Shown here: piece by piece, positions 6,884 through 14,266 of the stretch | Layout: each line of letters starts with the position of its first letter | Numbering within the stretch: the first letter of the stretch is position 1 | From: JBNJEL01 sp051745835 | GTDB taxonomy: Bacteria; Bacillota; Halanaerobiia; Halobacteroidales; Acetohalobiaceae | Assembly (NCBI GenBank): GCA_051745835.1 | Contig: JBNJEL010000033.1 | Coordinates: 1 to 18,281 of the forward strand | Direction of reading: 5' to 3' | Length of the DNA: 18,281 bases | The notes under the pieces: generated by a model | Seen by the model: only the letters and a program-made list of their open reading frames with translations | Told to the model about the DNA's origin: nothing | The model's database searches: none | Position numbers and translations under genes: made by a program

Positions 6884-7291
6884 CTATCTTAATTTATTCT
6901 CTTCGACTTCTTCTTCCTCAACTTCTTCCTTAAAATCTACTCCCTGTACATGAACATTCACTTCAACTACAGAGAGCCCTGTCATATCCTCAATTGCCTG
7001 TCTGACATTATCTTGAACTTCCCAAGCAATATCAGGAATTCTAATTCCATACTCAGTAATCACATACAGGTCTATAGCTGCTTCCTTCTCTCCAACTTCT
7101 ACTTTAACACCCTTGGATAGATTTTTCTTACCTAACATTTCGGCAATTCCGCCAGCTAAACCTCCGCTCATACCAGCAATACCTTCAATCTCGGTCGCAG
7201 CCAGCCCGGCTATAATTCCAACAACTTCGTTGGCAATTCTAACAGTACCAACTTCATTTTCAGCCTGCTCCATAGCCTCCACTTTATTCAC
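6884..7291 (-). CDS. Asp23/Gls24 family envelope stress protein
   Basis: A roughly 135-residue cytoplasmic Asp23 family protein (YqhY position in B. subtilis). Family features are VRIANEVVGIIAGLAATEIEGI, the glycine-rich MSGGLAGG, DLYVITEYGIRIPDIAWEVQDNV and the closing VVEVNVHVQGVDF, followed by an acidic tail. The frame opens with a GTG at 7300, but the GGGAGG ribosome site touches that codon. The GTG at 7291 has correct spacing of about 8 bases and is preferred. B. subtilis YqhY, encoded beside accBC, has been linked to control of acetyl-CoA carboxylase. That makes the position right after accC meaningful here. It likely binds the membrane anchor AmaP encoded next. Confidence 0.88.
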   Translation of the reverse strand: MNKVEAMEQAENEVGTVRIANEVVGIIAGLAATEIEGIAGMSGGLAGGIAEMLGKKNLSKGVKVEVGEKEAAIDLYVITEYGIRIPDIAWEVQDNVRQAIEDMTGLSVVEVNVHVQGVDFKEEVEEEEVEENKLR

Positions 7292-7357
7292 CTCGTCCAC
7301 CTCCCAAGTAGCTTACAACTTACTAATCAATCTTATTATAAACGATCAAACTCTAAC

Positions 7358-8710
7358 TTACTCTAACTCACTCAAAATTCTACGTTGAATGAAGTTAGTA
7401 TAGAACTCTCCCTGCTTAAAGAATGCATTATTAAGTACTATCTTATGAAATGGAATTGTAGTCTTAATTCCTGAAATTTCATATTCATCTAATGCTCTTA
7501 ACATTCTACGAAGGGCTTCTTCTCTATCGCGACCATAAGTAATTAATTTAGCTACCATAGAATCATAGTGTGGTGGAATCATATAATCTTGATAGGCACA
7601 ACTATCTACTCTAACACCTAATCCTCCCGGTACAATATATTCTTCTAATCGACCCGGAGATGGTCTAAAGTCCTTATCAGGGTCTTCAGCATTAACTCGA
7701 CATTCAATAGCTGCTCCTTTAATTTCTACTTCTTCTTGGGTATATTCTAAAGGCTTACCAGCAGCTACCTTAATCTGTTCCTTAATTAAATCTAATCCAG
7801 TAACAAACTCAGTCACAGGATGTTCAACCTGAATTCTAGTATTCATCTCAATAAAGTAAAAGTTATTATCTTTATCTAACAAGAACTCAACAGTTCCAGC
7901 ATTAACGTAATCTACTGCTTCTGCAGCTTTAACAGCCGCCCGACCCATCTCTTCTCTTAACTGAGCATCTAATGCAGGTGATGGGGCTTCTTCGATTACC
8001 TTCTGATGCCGCCGCTGAATAGAACAATCACGCTCACCTAAATGAACTACATTACCATGCTTATCAGCAATAATCTGGAACTCAATATGGCGCGGCTCTT
8101 CTACATACTTCTCTAGATATACTTCAGCGTTACCAAATGCAGCTTCAGCTTCAGAACTGGCAGTCTGAATTGCTTGTTCTAAATCCTCAGCATTATGAGC
8201 CGTACGCATTCCACGACCACCGCCACCAAAGGCAGCTTTAACAATCACTGGATAACCGATATCCTCTGCTATCTCTAAGGCTTCTTCTTTATCACTTAAA
8301 CCACCTTCAGTCCCCGGTACTACAGGTACATTCTCTGCAATCATAGTCTCGCGAGCAATGGACTTATCACCCATTTTTTCCATACTCTCTGAAGAAGGTC
8401 CAATAAACTCAATACCACAAGTCTCACAGACTTCAGCAAAGTAAGCATTCTCAGATAAGAAACCATAACCAGGATGAATAGCATCTACTCCAGCCATATC
8501 GGCTACAGCTATAATGCTCGGTATATTTAAGTAACTCTTATTCGAAGGAGCAGGTCCTAAGCAGTAAGTTTCATCAGCATATCTTACATGCAAAGCCTCT
8601 TTATCTGCTTCCGAATAAACAGCTACTGTCTTAATCCCTAATTCTTTACAAGCACGAATAATCCTAACGGCTATCTCACCGCGATTTGCAATTAAGATTT
8701 TATCAAACAT
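7358..8710 (-). CDS. accC: Biotin carboxylase (AccC)
   Basis: A 450-residue ATP-grasp enzyme of typical AccC length. It carboxylates the biotin on the carrier protein using ATP and bicarbonate. The N-terminal NRGEIAVRIIRACKELGI is present. Lys116 (MGDK), Lys159 (VIVKAA) and the glycine loop FGGGGRGM (161-168) bind ATP. The FIEMNTRIQVEHPVTE block carries the catalytic Glu and Arg residues. Its only biotin carrier partner in the window is the C-terminal part of the gene 43 bases upstream. It could serve acetyl-CoA carboxylase, a two-part pyruvate carboxylase, or both; accA and accD are not here. The start has a GGGGG ribosome site about 9 bases upstream. asp23 follows after about 66 bases without a terminator. 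Confidence 0.95.
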   Translation of the reverse strand: MFDKILIANRGEIAVRIIRACKELGIKTVAVYSEADKEALHVRYADETYCLGPAPSNKSYLNIPSIIAVADMAGVDAIHPGYGFLSENAYFAEVCETCGIEFIGPSSESMEKMGDKSIARETMIAENVPVVPGTEGGLSDKEEALEIAEDIGYPVIVKAAFGGGGRGMRTAHNAEDLEQAIQTASSEAEAAFGNAEVYLEKYVEEPRHIEFQIIADKHGNVVHLGERDCSIQRRHQKVIEEAPSPALDAQLREEMGRAAVKAAEAVDYVNAGTVEFLLDKDNNFYFIEMNTRIQVEHPVTEFVTGLDLIKEQIKVAAGKPLEYTQEEVEIKGAAIECRVNAEDPDKDFRPSPGRLEEYIVPGGLGVRVDSCAYQDYMIPPHYDSMVAKLITYGRDREEALRRMLRALDEYEISGIKTTIPFHKIVLNNAFFKQGEFYTNFIQRRILSELE

Positions 8711-8753
8711 TTTTCATAACCCCCATTATCTACTCACACTCACTACTTAAATT

Positions 8754-9245
8754 TTACAACTTCTCAACTAAGAATAATGGCTGACCGTACTCAATTGGTT
8801 CTCCGTCATCAACTAAAATATCTAAGACCTTAACTTTATCTTCAGCTTCAATCTCATTCATTAATTTCATCGCTTCTACAATACATAAAGTATCACCAGC
8901 TTCTACTACATCTCCTACATCTACAAATGGATCAGCATCTGGTGCTGGAGCACGATAGAATGTACCTACCATCGGTGCTTCTACAGTTTCGCCTTCTTCA
9001 GCACTTACTTCTTCTGTAGATTGGGAAGCAGAAGAATCTGATTCAGTAGCTTGTTCTGCTGTAGCTGAAGCAGCTTGAGATTGAATTTCCTCTTGAACTG
9101 TTGATTCTGAAACGCCTTCTACTTCTTGAACTACCTGACCACCTTTTTTGATATTAACCTTAGTACCATCACTCTCTAAGTTAATCTCAGAAATATCAGT
9201 CTCATTTAAAATCTGTACTAGCTCTTTAATTTCACCTAAATTCAT
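8754..9245 (-). CDS. accB: Possible free AccB made from an internal start of the fusion gene
   Basis: An in-frame ATG at 9245 (codon 464 of the fusion) opens a 163-residue reading frame. This is the normal length and the normal N-terminus of AccB, the biotin carboxyl carrier of acetyl-CoA carboxylase. AAGGAGGAGG (9263-9254) lies 8 bases upstream, as strong as any ribosome site in the window. The product would carry the biotin motif EAMKLMNE and could act with AccC and with AccA/AccD encoded elsewhere. Independent initiation is inferred from the sequence only; an alternative is that the site is a relic of an ancestral separate accB. Confidence 0.45.
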   Translation of the reverse strand: MNLGEIKELVQILNETDISEINLESDGTKVNIKKGGQVVQEVEGVSESTVQEEIQSQAASATAEQATESDSSASQSTEEVSAEEGETVEAPMVGTFYRAPAPDADPFVDVGDVVEAGDTLCIVEAMKLMNEIEAEDKVKVLDILVDDGEPIEYGQPLFLVEKL

Positions 9246-10634
9246 TTCTTCTTCCTCCTCCTTAACTACTTCATCATCATCTACTCCGAAGATATTTTTC
9301 TCCTGTTTTCTCTCTTTTAAGAACTTCAAACCAACCTGTGGGAATAATGCATAAGATAGATAATCTTCTTCTTTCTCTACATAATCCTCAACTTCATCTT
9401 CAATATTATCTAAGATTGGATCTAGTAAGTCAGCCGGACGACAAGTAATTACTTCCTCATCACCAATTGCCATCTCTTTAATTTCAGGGTCAATCTCTGC
9501 CGGCGGCTTACCATAATAACCTTTAATATATGATTTAACTTCATCAGGAATAACTTTATATCGTTCTTCTAATAAGACATTAAATACAGCTTGCGTACCT
9601 ACTATCTGACTAGTAGGAGTTACTAATGGAGGATAACCTAACTCCTCACGAACTTTAGGAATCTCATTTAACACATCATGAATTCGATCTAATGAACCTT
9701 GATTCTCTAACTGTGATACTAAGTTTGAGATCATACCACCAGGCACCTGATGAGAGAAGGTCTGCATATCAGTAATTTTTGTTACTCCTCGCTCAAATCC
9801 TCTCTCTCGCCTAATCTGTTCAAAGTATCGATCAATATCAAATAAGAGATCTAAGTCAAACTCAGTATCGAACTCAGTCTCACTAAAGATCGCTGTCATT
9901 GTCTCTACTGGCGGTTGGGAAGAACCAAATGCTAATGAAGCCGTTGCAGTATCAATTATATCTGCCCCTGCCTCAATCGCTTTCACATAAGTCGGTACTG
10001 CTAAGCCACCAATATAGTGACTGTGTAATTCTAGAGGTAGATCAACCTCTTCTTTGATAGCCTTTACTAAATCATAAGCTTTATAAGGCTTTAGTAATCC
10101 CGCCATATCTTTAATACAGATTGAATCTGCTCCCATATCTTCTAAAGTAGAAGCTGTCTCTACATAATGATCTATTGTATGAACAGGACTGACAGTGTAA
10201 ACTACTGTAGCCTGCGCCCGTGCATCAGTCTCACCTACTGCTTCTAGTGCTGTCTTCATATTACGCACATCATTCAGTGCATCAAAAATTCTAAAGATAT
10301 CTATTCCATTCTTCGCTGCCAATTGAACAAACTTTCTAACTACATCATCTGGATAATGCTTATAACCAACTACATTTTGCGCTCTAAGTAACATCTGTAA
10401 CGGAGTATGTTCCGTATATTCATTTAACAACCTTAGTCGTTCCCAAGGGTCTTCTTTTAAATAACGCATACAAACATCAAAAGTAGCTCCGCCCCAAACC
10501 TCCATAGAGTGGTAGCCAACTTTATCAAGCTTATCAATTATAGGTAACATATCCTCAGTTCTCATTCTAGTAGCCCATAATGATTGATGGGCATCGCGCA
10601 AAGTAGTATCAGTAACTTTAACCTTTTTTGACAT
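8754..10634 (-). CDS. Fusion: carboxyltransferase (PycB/OadA-type) + complete AccB biotin carrier
   Basis: A 626-residue two-part protein. Residues 1-270 are a TIM-barrel carboxyltransferase: TTLRDAHQSLWATR with metal ligand Asp14, IKDMAGL with the probably carbamylated Lys175, and LHSHYIGG with His204/His206. Residues 280-455 are the conserved PYC/OADA domain. Residues 464-500 match the N-terminus of AccB (MNLGEIKELVQILNETDIS). A low-complexity Ser/Thr/Glu/Gln/Ala linker (500-550) follows, then the biotinyl domain (551-626) with EAMKLMNE and biotin Lys590. The biotin motif is of AccB type, not the EAMKM type usual in OadA. The gene occupies accB's conserved place between spoIIIAH and accC. 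With AccC it would make a PycA/PycB-like pyruvate carboxylase. Oxaloacetate decarboxylase is less likely, as no membrane subunits are present. The ATG has GGAGGGAG upstream. Confidence 0.9.
   Translation of the reverse strand: MSKKVKVTDTTLRDAHQSLWATRMRTEDMLPIIDKLDKVGYHSMEVWGGATFDVCMRYLKEDPWERLRLLNEYTEHTPLQMLLRAQNVVGYKHYPDDVVRKFVQLAAKNGIDIFRIFDALNDVRNMKTALEAVGETDARAQATVVYTVSPVHTIDHYVETASTLEDMGADSICIKDMAGLLKPYKAYDLVKAIKEEVDLPLELHSHYIGGLAVPTYVKAIEAGADIIDTATASLAFGSSQPPVETMTAIFSETEFDTEFDLDLLFDIDRYFEQIRRERGFERGVTKITDMQTFSHQVPGGMISNLVSQLENQGSLDRIHDVLNEIPKVREELGYPPLVTPTSQIVGTQAVFNVLLEERYKVIPDEVKSYIKGYYGKPPAEIDPEIKEMAIGDEEVITCRPADLLDPILDNIEDEVEDYVEKEEDYLSYALFPQVGLKFLKERKQEKNIFGVDDDEVVKEEEEEMNLGEIKELVQILNETDISEINLESDGTKVNIKKGGQVVQEVEGVSESTVQEEIQSQAASATAEQATESDSSASQSTEEVSAEEGETVEAPMVGTFYRAPAPDADPFVDVGDVVEAGDTLCIVEAMKLMNEIEAEDKVKVLDILVDDGEPIEYGQPLFLVEKL
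9254..9263 (-). promoter_or_regulatory. Internal Shine-Dalgarno inside the fusion gene
   Basis: The mRNA reads AAGGAGGAGG here, then 8 bases, then ATG (9245-9243). In the frame of the fusion the same bases encode Lys-Glu-Glu of a KEEEEE stretch. The match to the anti-Shine-Dalgarno is near perfect and the spacing is optimal. It falls exactly at the junction between the carboxyltransferase part and AccB. Confidence 0.6.
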
Positions 10635-10719
10635 ACTACTCCCTCCTTACAATCTCCTATAGTACTAATTTCTACAATTATCTCCAAATACCTCTTTTTT
10701 TATACTGCCTTTATCGCAG

Positions 10720-10733
10720 ATAGATTAATCTAT
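10720..10733. repeat. 14-base perfect palindrome in the carboxylase leader
   Basis: ATAGATTAATCTAT is a perfect inverted repeat without a spacer. It lies immediately beyond the T tract of the hairpin at 10735-10765. Such a site could bind a dimeric regulator or could be chance in AT-rich DNA. I do not recognise it as the operator of a known regulator. Confidence 0.3.
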
Positions 10734-10734
10734 A

Positions 10735-10765
10735 GAAAAACTCAGGTCTTTGTGCAACCTGAGTT
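10735..10765 (-). terminator. Terminator ending the spoIIIA operon
   Basis: On the minus strand AACTCAGGT pairs perfectly with ACCTGAGTT (9 bp, 9-base loop), with five T residues after or overlapping the stem end. It lies 52 bases beyond the spoIIIAH stop. It also falls 12 bases or so after the predicted start point of the consensus promoter at 10784-10812, so it would be part of the carboxylase operon's leader as well. Confidence 0.65.
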
Positions 10766-10783
10766 GTATAATCTTGCTTTATA

Positions 10784-10812
10784 ATTATATACTTTTTTAG
10801 CACCTTTGTCAA
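10784..10812 (-). promoter_or_regulatory. Consensus sigma-A promoter for the carboxylase-accC-asp23 unit
   Basis: On the minus strand TTGACA (10812-10807) is followed after exactly 17 bases by TATAAT (10789-10784). Both hexamers match the vegetative consensus at all six positions. The -35 begins only 5 bases after the spoIIIAH stop codon. The predicted start is about 10777, giving a leader of about 140 bases. This would keep the carboxylase genes expressed during growth, independently of the sporulation operon upstream. Confidence 0.85.
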
Positions 10813-10816
10813 TTTT

Positions 10817-11425
10817 CTAAAATTTCTTTTCAATAATCGTAATATCTTCGATGTCAAGCCCTGTAGTCTTAGCTATAATATCACCAATCTTAGCTACATC
10901 TTTTTTCTGTAACTCTTCGTTAGTTGCAATAATTACATCTACAGAATTTCGATGAATAAATGAAATAGCATCTTGATAATCTCTAGCTCTAATCAAGCTC
11001 TCTATCTCCATCTCCTTCTCTAAATTATTAGTTAACTTTAATAAACGATCTTGCGCCTTATTCTTTAATTCCTTATCAGAATTAGGATTATTAATCATCT
11101 CCCGTAATAGATTAACCTGCTTACTTCTAATCTTATCCCTTTCTAATCTATACTCCACAAAGAAATCCTCTCCCTGTTCTGTACCTTCTTGACTTGATTT
11201 GGCAACATTAATACTTTGCTGTTCCATAGTTCTTAACTTCTCCTCTAAAGCCTCAGTATCCTCAAATTGCATCTTACTTACCGGCTCTGCTTGCGTAGTA
11301 GCTTCCTTATCTTCTGTAATTGAGACTGCACCATCATCGTTATAAACCACTATTGCTGACAACATCCCTACCCATAACATTAATACTAAAAACCAAACTA
11401 ATTTCTTCTTAATTACAATTGACAT
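10817..11425 (-). CDS. spoIIIAH: Stage III sporulation protein AH
   Basis: A 202-residue single-pass membrane protein. It has a basic N-terminus (KKK) and one hydrophobic segment at residues 9-27, then an extracytoplasmic part. A charged helical region covers about 80-140. The C-terminal ring-building domain covers about 140-202, with DAISFIHRNSVDVIIATNEELQKKDVAKIGDIIAKTTGL as its clear signature. In B. subtilis SpoIIIAH in the mother-cell membrane binds SpoIIQ of the forespore, forming the channel that nurtures the forespore. Length is close to the family norm (about 218). It starts 8 bases after spoIIIAG and ends the operon. Confidence 0.92.
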   Translation of the reverse strand: MSIVIKKKLVWFLVLMLWVGMLSAIVVYNDDGAVSITEDKEATTQAEPVSKMQFEDTEALEEKLRTMEQQSINVAKSSQEGTEQGEDFFVEYRLERDKIRSKQVNLLREMINNPNSDKELKNKAQDRLLKLTNNLEKEMEIESLIRARDYQDAISFIHRNSVDVIIATNEELQKKDVAKIGDIIAKTTGLDIEDITIIEKKF

Positions 11426-11433
11426 ATTAACAC

Positions 11434-12009
11434 CTACCTTTTCATTGGTAATATAACTATCTTATGTGTTTCTACTCCTAACCCTACTTTCACCGCCGCT
11501 ACTAAATTTGCCTTAATCTGTGATACTTCTGCTCCCTGAGCTACGACTACTACCCCACGAATTCGAGGCTTAATCTCCTGTTTAACTACTGCTTCTTCTG
11601 CGCCTGATTGATTGCGAATAACCACTACTTCTTCTCGCTTACTCTTTTGATGCGCCTCTCTGCCTTCATGCTCCTGTGTATTCTTAGACGAGGTATCTAC
11701 ATCTCTTACATACTTATATTCAGTTCCACTATCTAAAGTAATATCTACCTTGACTTCACCTACTCCCGATAGATTACTTAAAATTTCTGCTAACTTCTGC
11801 TCCATTAATGACTCATTATTTAGTTGGTGCGAATCTGCTTTCTGTTGATTAGTTTGTGATTTAACAGAATCTTCTTTGGTATCTTCAACTCCTATTAAGT
11901 TACCTATAGAGATTAAGATAACTCCTGTTAAAAAAATAATTATTAATCTATAACTACCTTTTTTAGACAATAATTCTTTAATCTTTGTCAGCAATCCCTG
12001 TTCGGCCAT
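11434..12009 (-). CDS. spoIIIAG: Stage III sporulation protein AG
   Basis: A 191-residue membrane protein with a short cytoplasmic N-terminus. One hydrophobic helix spans about residues 22-40 (LIIIFLTGVILISIGNL). The outer domain carries the family signature LAEILSNLSGVGEVKVDITLDSGTEYKYV and the end block IKPRIRGVVVVAQGAEVSQIKANLVAAVKVGLGVETHKI. In B. subtilis SpoIIIAG forms a very large ring in the intermembrane space between mother cell and forespore. The ATG has GGAGGG about 6 bases upstream. It follows spoIIIAF after 15 bases. Confidence 0.92.
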   Translation of the reverse strand: MAEQGLLTKIKELLSKKGSYRLIIIFLTGVILISIGNLIGVEDTKEDSVKSQTNQQKADSHQLNNESLMEQKLAEILSNLSGVGEVKVDITLDSGTEYKYVRDVDTSSKNTQEHEGREAHQKSKREEVVVIRNQSGAEEAVVKQEIKPRIRGVVVVAQGAEVSQIKANLVAAVKVGLGVETHKIVILPMKR

Positions 12010-12024
12010 TATTATCCCTCCAGA

Positions 12025-12630
12025 TTAATCACTCTTAATTATAACCTGGTCAGTACTCAGATTATAAAAGTTAGCCAATCTCCGTTTGATCTTTAGAGTA
12101 TCTACAGTTTCTAATTTTGCTTGTGAATTACTATCTGCTTCAATCTCTCCTACTCTAATCTCATCAGAACTGTCCTGGAAATCCTTCGTTACCTTACGAT
12201 CTAATTTAATAATTAACTGCTTAATCTGCTGTTGATCTGTCAGCTTAACTTCTACCTGCTCTTTAGTTAACTCTTGATTAATAGCTACTAAAGCGGTAAC
12301 CTGCCTTGCAATGCGATCGCGATATTTATTAACCACCTGTCGTTGCCTCTCTCGTCTTAACTTTTGACCATCTCTTTTAATCTCAGACATCTCAACTTCT
12401 GGTTGACTAGCCGCAGTTAATACTTCACTTAATTGATAAAAGTTATAATCTGCATTAAAGAGATTTAAGATAGGATTTAAAATTGCTATCACTACAAAGA
12501 GTCCTAAGACTACTTGTGTATACTTCTCTAATCTACTCTCTGGTAGCAATAACTCTATAAATGAAGTAAATAATAAAATAGTTACTAAGTCCTTAATCCA
12601 TTTCTCTAAGTATGCTATCAATTCAATCAC
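12025..12630 (-). CDS. spoIIIAF: Stage III sporulation protein AF
   Basis: A 201-residue protein with two closely spaced hydrophobic helices near the N-terminus (about 14-30 and 38-56: LLLPESRLEKYTQVVLGLFVVIAILNPIL), then a soluble domain that ends in the ring-building fold. The W-hydrophobic start and the LLPxSxxxKY segment are typical of SpoIIIAF. The GTG at 12630 overlaps the spoIIIAE stop by 4 bases (GTGA). The only ribosome-site match, GAGGTGAT, overlaps that GTG. A TTG at 12621 has better spacing and would give an N-terminus closer to B. subtilis SpoIIIAF, so the start is open to question. It is part of the mother-cell secretion-like complex. Confidence 0.9.
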   Translation of the reverse strand: MIELIAYLEKWIKDLVTILLFTSFIELLLPESRLEKYTQVVLGLFVVIAILNPILNLFNADYNFYQLSEVLTAASQPEVEMSEIKRDGQKLRRERQRQVVNKYRDRIARQVTALVAINQELTKEQVEVKLTDQQQIKQLIIKLDRKVTKDFQDSSDEIRVGEIEADSNSQAKLETVDTLKIKRRLANFYNLSTDQVIIKSD

Positions 12631-13847
12631 CTCAACATAACTGACATATTAGCTACTCCAATTAAGATTGTAATCGTGACAAAGAACATCATTGCTACTG
12701 ATAATACAGTAGCAAAAACTAAGACCAAGCTGTTACCTAAATCATTTAAACAGGCTACTATCCTAGGATCACTAATCGGTTGAATTACTGCCCGAGCAAA
12801 CTTATAGATAAAGATCAAAGCTACAATCTTAAGTACTGAAAAAGCACAAAAAAAGAAGATAATAACCACACCTAAAATCCCAAACGCATTCTTAATTAAT
12901 AGTGAGCCACCAATCATCATATCCAACGCATCAGCAACCATACCACCCACTACTGGTATAAAGGTACCACTTAAGTATTTAGCTGTTCTAATCGTTACTC
13001 CATCACTAATTGCCCCCGCAGCTCCCTGAACTACTAAGACGCCAATTAAGATGGTTAAACAGAGTCCTAATAATCCAATATTAATTTCTTTAATTAAAGT
13101 AGCTAATCCTGAAACATTAAAGTTCTCTGAAATATTATTAACAACAGATAAAATAACTGACAGTAATAGCAGGGGAAAGATGACATTCTTAATTAAAACA
13201 CTCAAAAGATTAACTACTAAAAAAGTTACTGGCTGAAATAAAGAAGCAGAAGTGATATTTCCAACTGCAACTAAAAGAGTTAAGAGTGTCGGTAGTAGAG
13301 CCTGCATCACACTAACCATACTATCAATCGTCTCAGTCCCTACTGCTAATGCCACCTTAAACGAATTAAGAGCTAAAATAACTAATACTAAGTAGACAAG
13401 GCTATTAACTAATTTAGCAATTCCCTGTTTAGAAAAGGAATTTTGGAAAGTCTTAAGTACAGCTACTATCACCGCTAGGATAATCAGCTTACCTAATAGA
13501 TCTAAATTAATCACTATCTCTCTAAGTAGATACCTCATCAAACCTTGTAGAATCTCACTTAACTTAATTTCCAACTTTTGATCAGTAAATAGATTAAATA
13601 AATCATCTAGAGTCAATCGCGGTAAATAATCACCGGTCTCACGATTTAACTTCTCAATCTGCTTGCGAATTTGACTAATATCTAACTTATCTAGCTGCTC
13701 TTCAATTAACTCTCCCCGCTTCTGCTGTAAGCTCTGATTTAATTCTTCGCCGCTAGGTGCAGCAGCAGTGGAAAAAGTAGCTAACTGTAATGCTAACAGT
13801 AAAATTATTCCTACTAAGAAGACTTTTTGCATTTGTTGGACTGCCAC
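12627..13847 (-). CDS. spoIIIAE: Stage III sporulation protein AE
   Basis: A 406-residue polytopic membrane protein. An N-terminal hydrophobic segment (about 8-28) looks like a signal sequence. A soluble stretch of about 85 residues follows (LDKLDISQIRKQIEKLNRE), then about seven to eight hydrophobic helices. The conserved motif SGTFIPVVGGMVADALDMMIGGSLLIKN lies at about 294-320, here described by its key residues P-V-V-G-G-M. SpoIIIAE is the putative permease-like core of the SpoIIIA feeding-tube complex in the mother-cell membrane. The start is GTG with an AAAGGTGTGAT ribosome site; an ATG five codons in lacks one. It overlaps spoIIIAF by 4 bases. Confidence 0.92.
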   Translation of the reverse strand: MAVQQMQKVFLVGIILLLALQLATFSTAAAPSGEELNQSLQQKRGELIEEQLDKLDISQIRKQIEKLNRETGDYLPRLTLDDLFNLFTDQKLEIKLSEILQGLMRYLLREIVINLDLLGKLIILAVIVAVLKTFQNSFSKQGIAKLVNSLVYLVLVILALNSFKVALAVGTETIDSMVSVMQALLPTLLTLLVAVGNITSASLFQPVTFLVVNLLSVLIKNVIFPLLLLSVILSVVNNISENFNVSGLATLIKEINIGLLGLCLTILIGVLVVQGAAGAISDGVTIRTAKYLSGTFIPVVGGMVADALDMMIGGSLLIKNAFGILGVVIIFFFCAFSVLKIVALIFIYKFARAVIQPISDPRIVACLNDLGNSLVLVFATVLSVAMMFFVTITILIGVANMSVMLR

Positions 13848-13879
13848 AACTATATCACACCTTTATAAGAAATCTTACT

Positions 13880-14266
13880 TCATGGTAGAAGCTGCATAAT
13901 TGATTCTAAAATAGCTAACATAATTGGAATTGCTAAGACCATAATTAATACCTTACCGGCAAACTCTATCTTAGAAGCAATCACACTCTCACCAGCATCG
14001 CGACTAATTGCAGCTCCAAACTCTGCTATATAAGCAATCCCAATCACTTTAAGAATAGTATCTAAGTAGATTAGATCAATCTCAGCCTCCATCGCTAAAT
14101 CGCGTAGAAGTCCTATAATCGCTACTACTTTACCTAACATTAAAGTAAAGATTAAGATGCCCACTACTAAGCTAAGTTGGAGTGCAATCTCTGGTTCCTC
14201 TTTTCTAATCAAAATAGCTAAAATGACTGTTATTAATCCTAAACCAACAACTTTAATTATTTCCAT
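13880..14266 (-). CDS. spoIIIAD: Stage III sporulation protein AD
   Basis: A 128-residue protein made almost wholly of hydrophobic helices (about 3-20, 28-46, 70-90 and 105-126). It contains the family stretch IDLIYLDTILKVIGIAYIAEFGAAISRDAGE, with the conserved YIAEFG and CxDAGE-like end. It is part of the SpoIIIAC-AD pair in the SpoIIIA membrane complex. It begins with ATG, whose A is shared with a TAA triplet. The 29 bases before it are two perfect copies of a 15-base unit that carries GGAGG, so the ribosome site is doubled (14266-14295). Confidence 0.92.
   Translation of the reverse strand: MEIIKVVGLGLITVILAILIRKEEPEIALQLSLVVGILIFTLMLGKVVAIIGLLRDLAMEAEIDLIYLDTILKVIGIAYIAEFGAAISRDAGESVIASKIEFAGKVLIMVLAIPIMLAILESIMQLLP

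Noticed and set aside
7350..7385. Short direct repeats of AGTTAGAGT around the accC stop
   Set aside because: Two imperfectly placed 9-base copies in AT-rich sequence, partly coding for the Leu-Glu end of AccC; no structure or spacing suggests function.
8707..8721. Mini frame ATG-AAA-AAT-GTT-TGA overlapping the accC start
   Set aside because: The GGGGG ribosome site is too near its ATG and is well spaced for accC instead. A five-codon frame of this kind is expected by chance.
8754..10634. Calling the fusion gene a sodium-pumping oxaloacetate decarboxylase alpha subunit
   Set aside because: There are no oadB or oadG membrane subunit genes in the window, the carrier domain is of AccB type, and accC lies directly downstream, which fits an ATP-dependent carboxylase better.
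10645..10665. TTAGTAC resembling half of a FapR operator in the carboxylase leader
   Set aside because: Only one half site is present, without the inverted partner, and it lies far downstream of the predicted promoter. Too weak for a lipid-regulator site.
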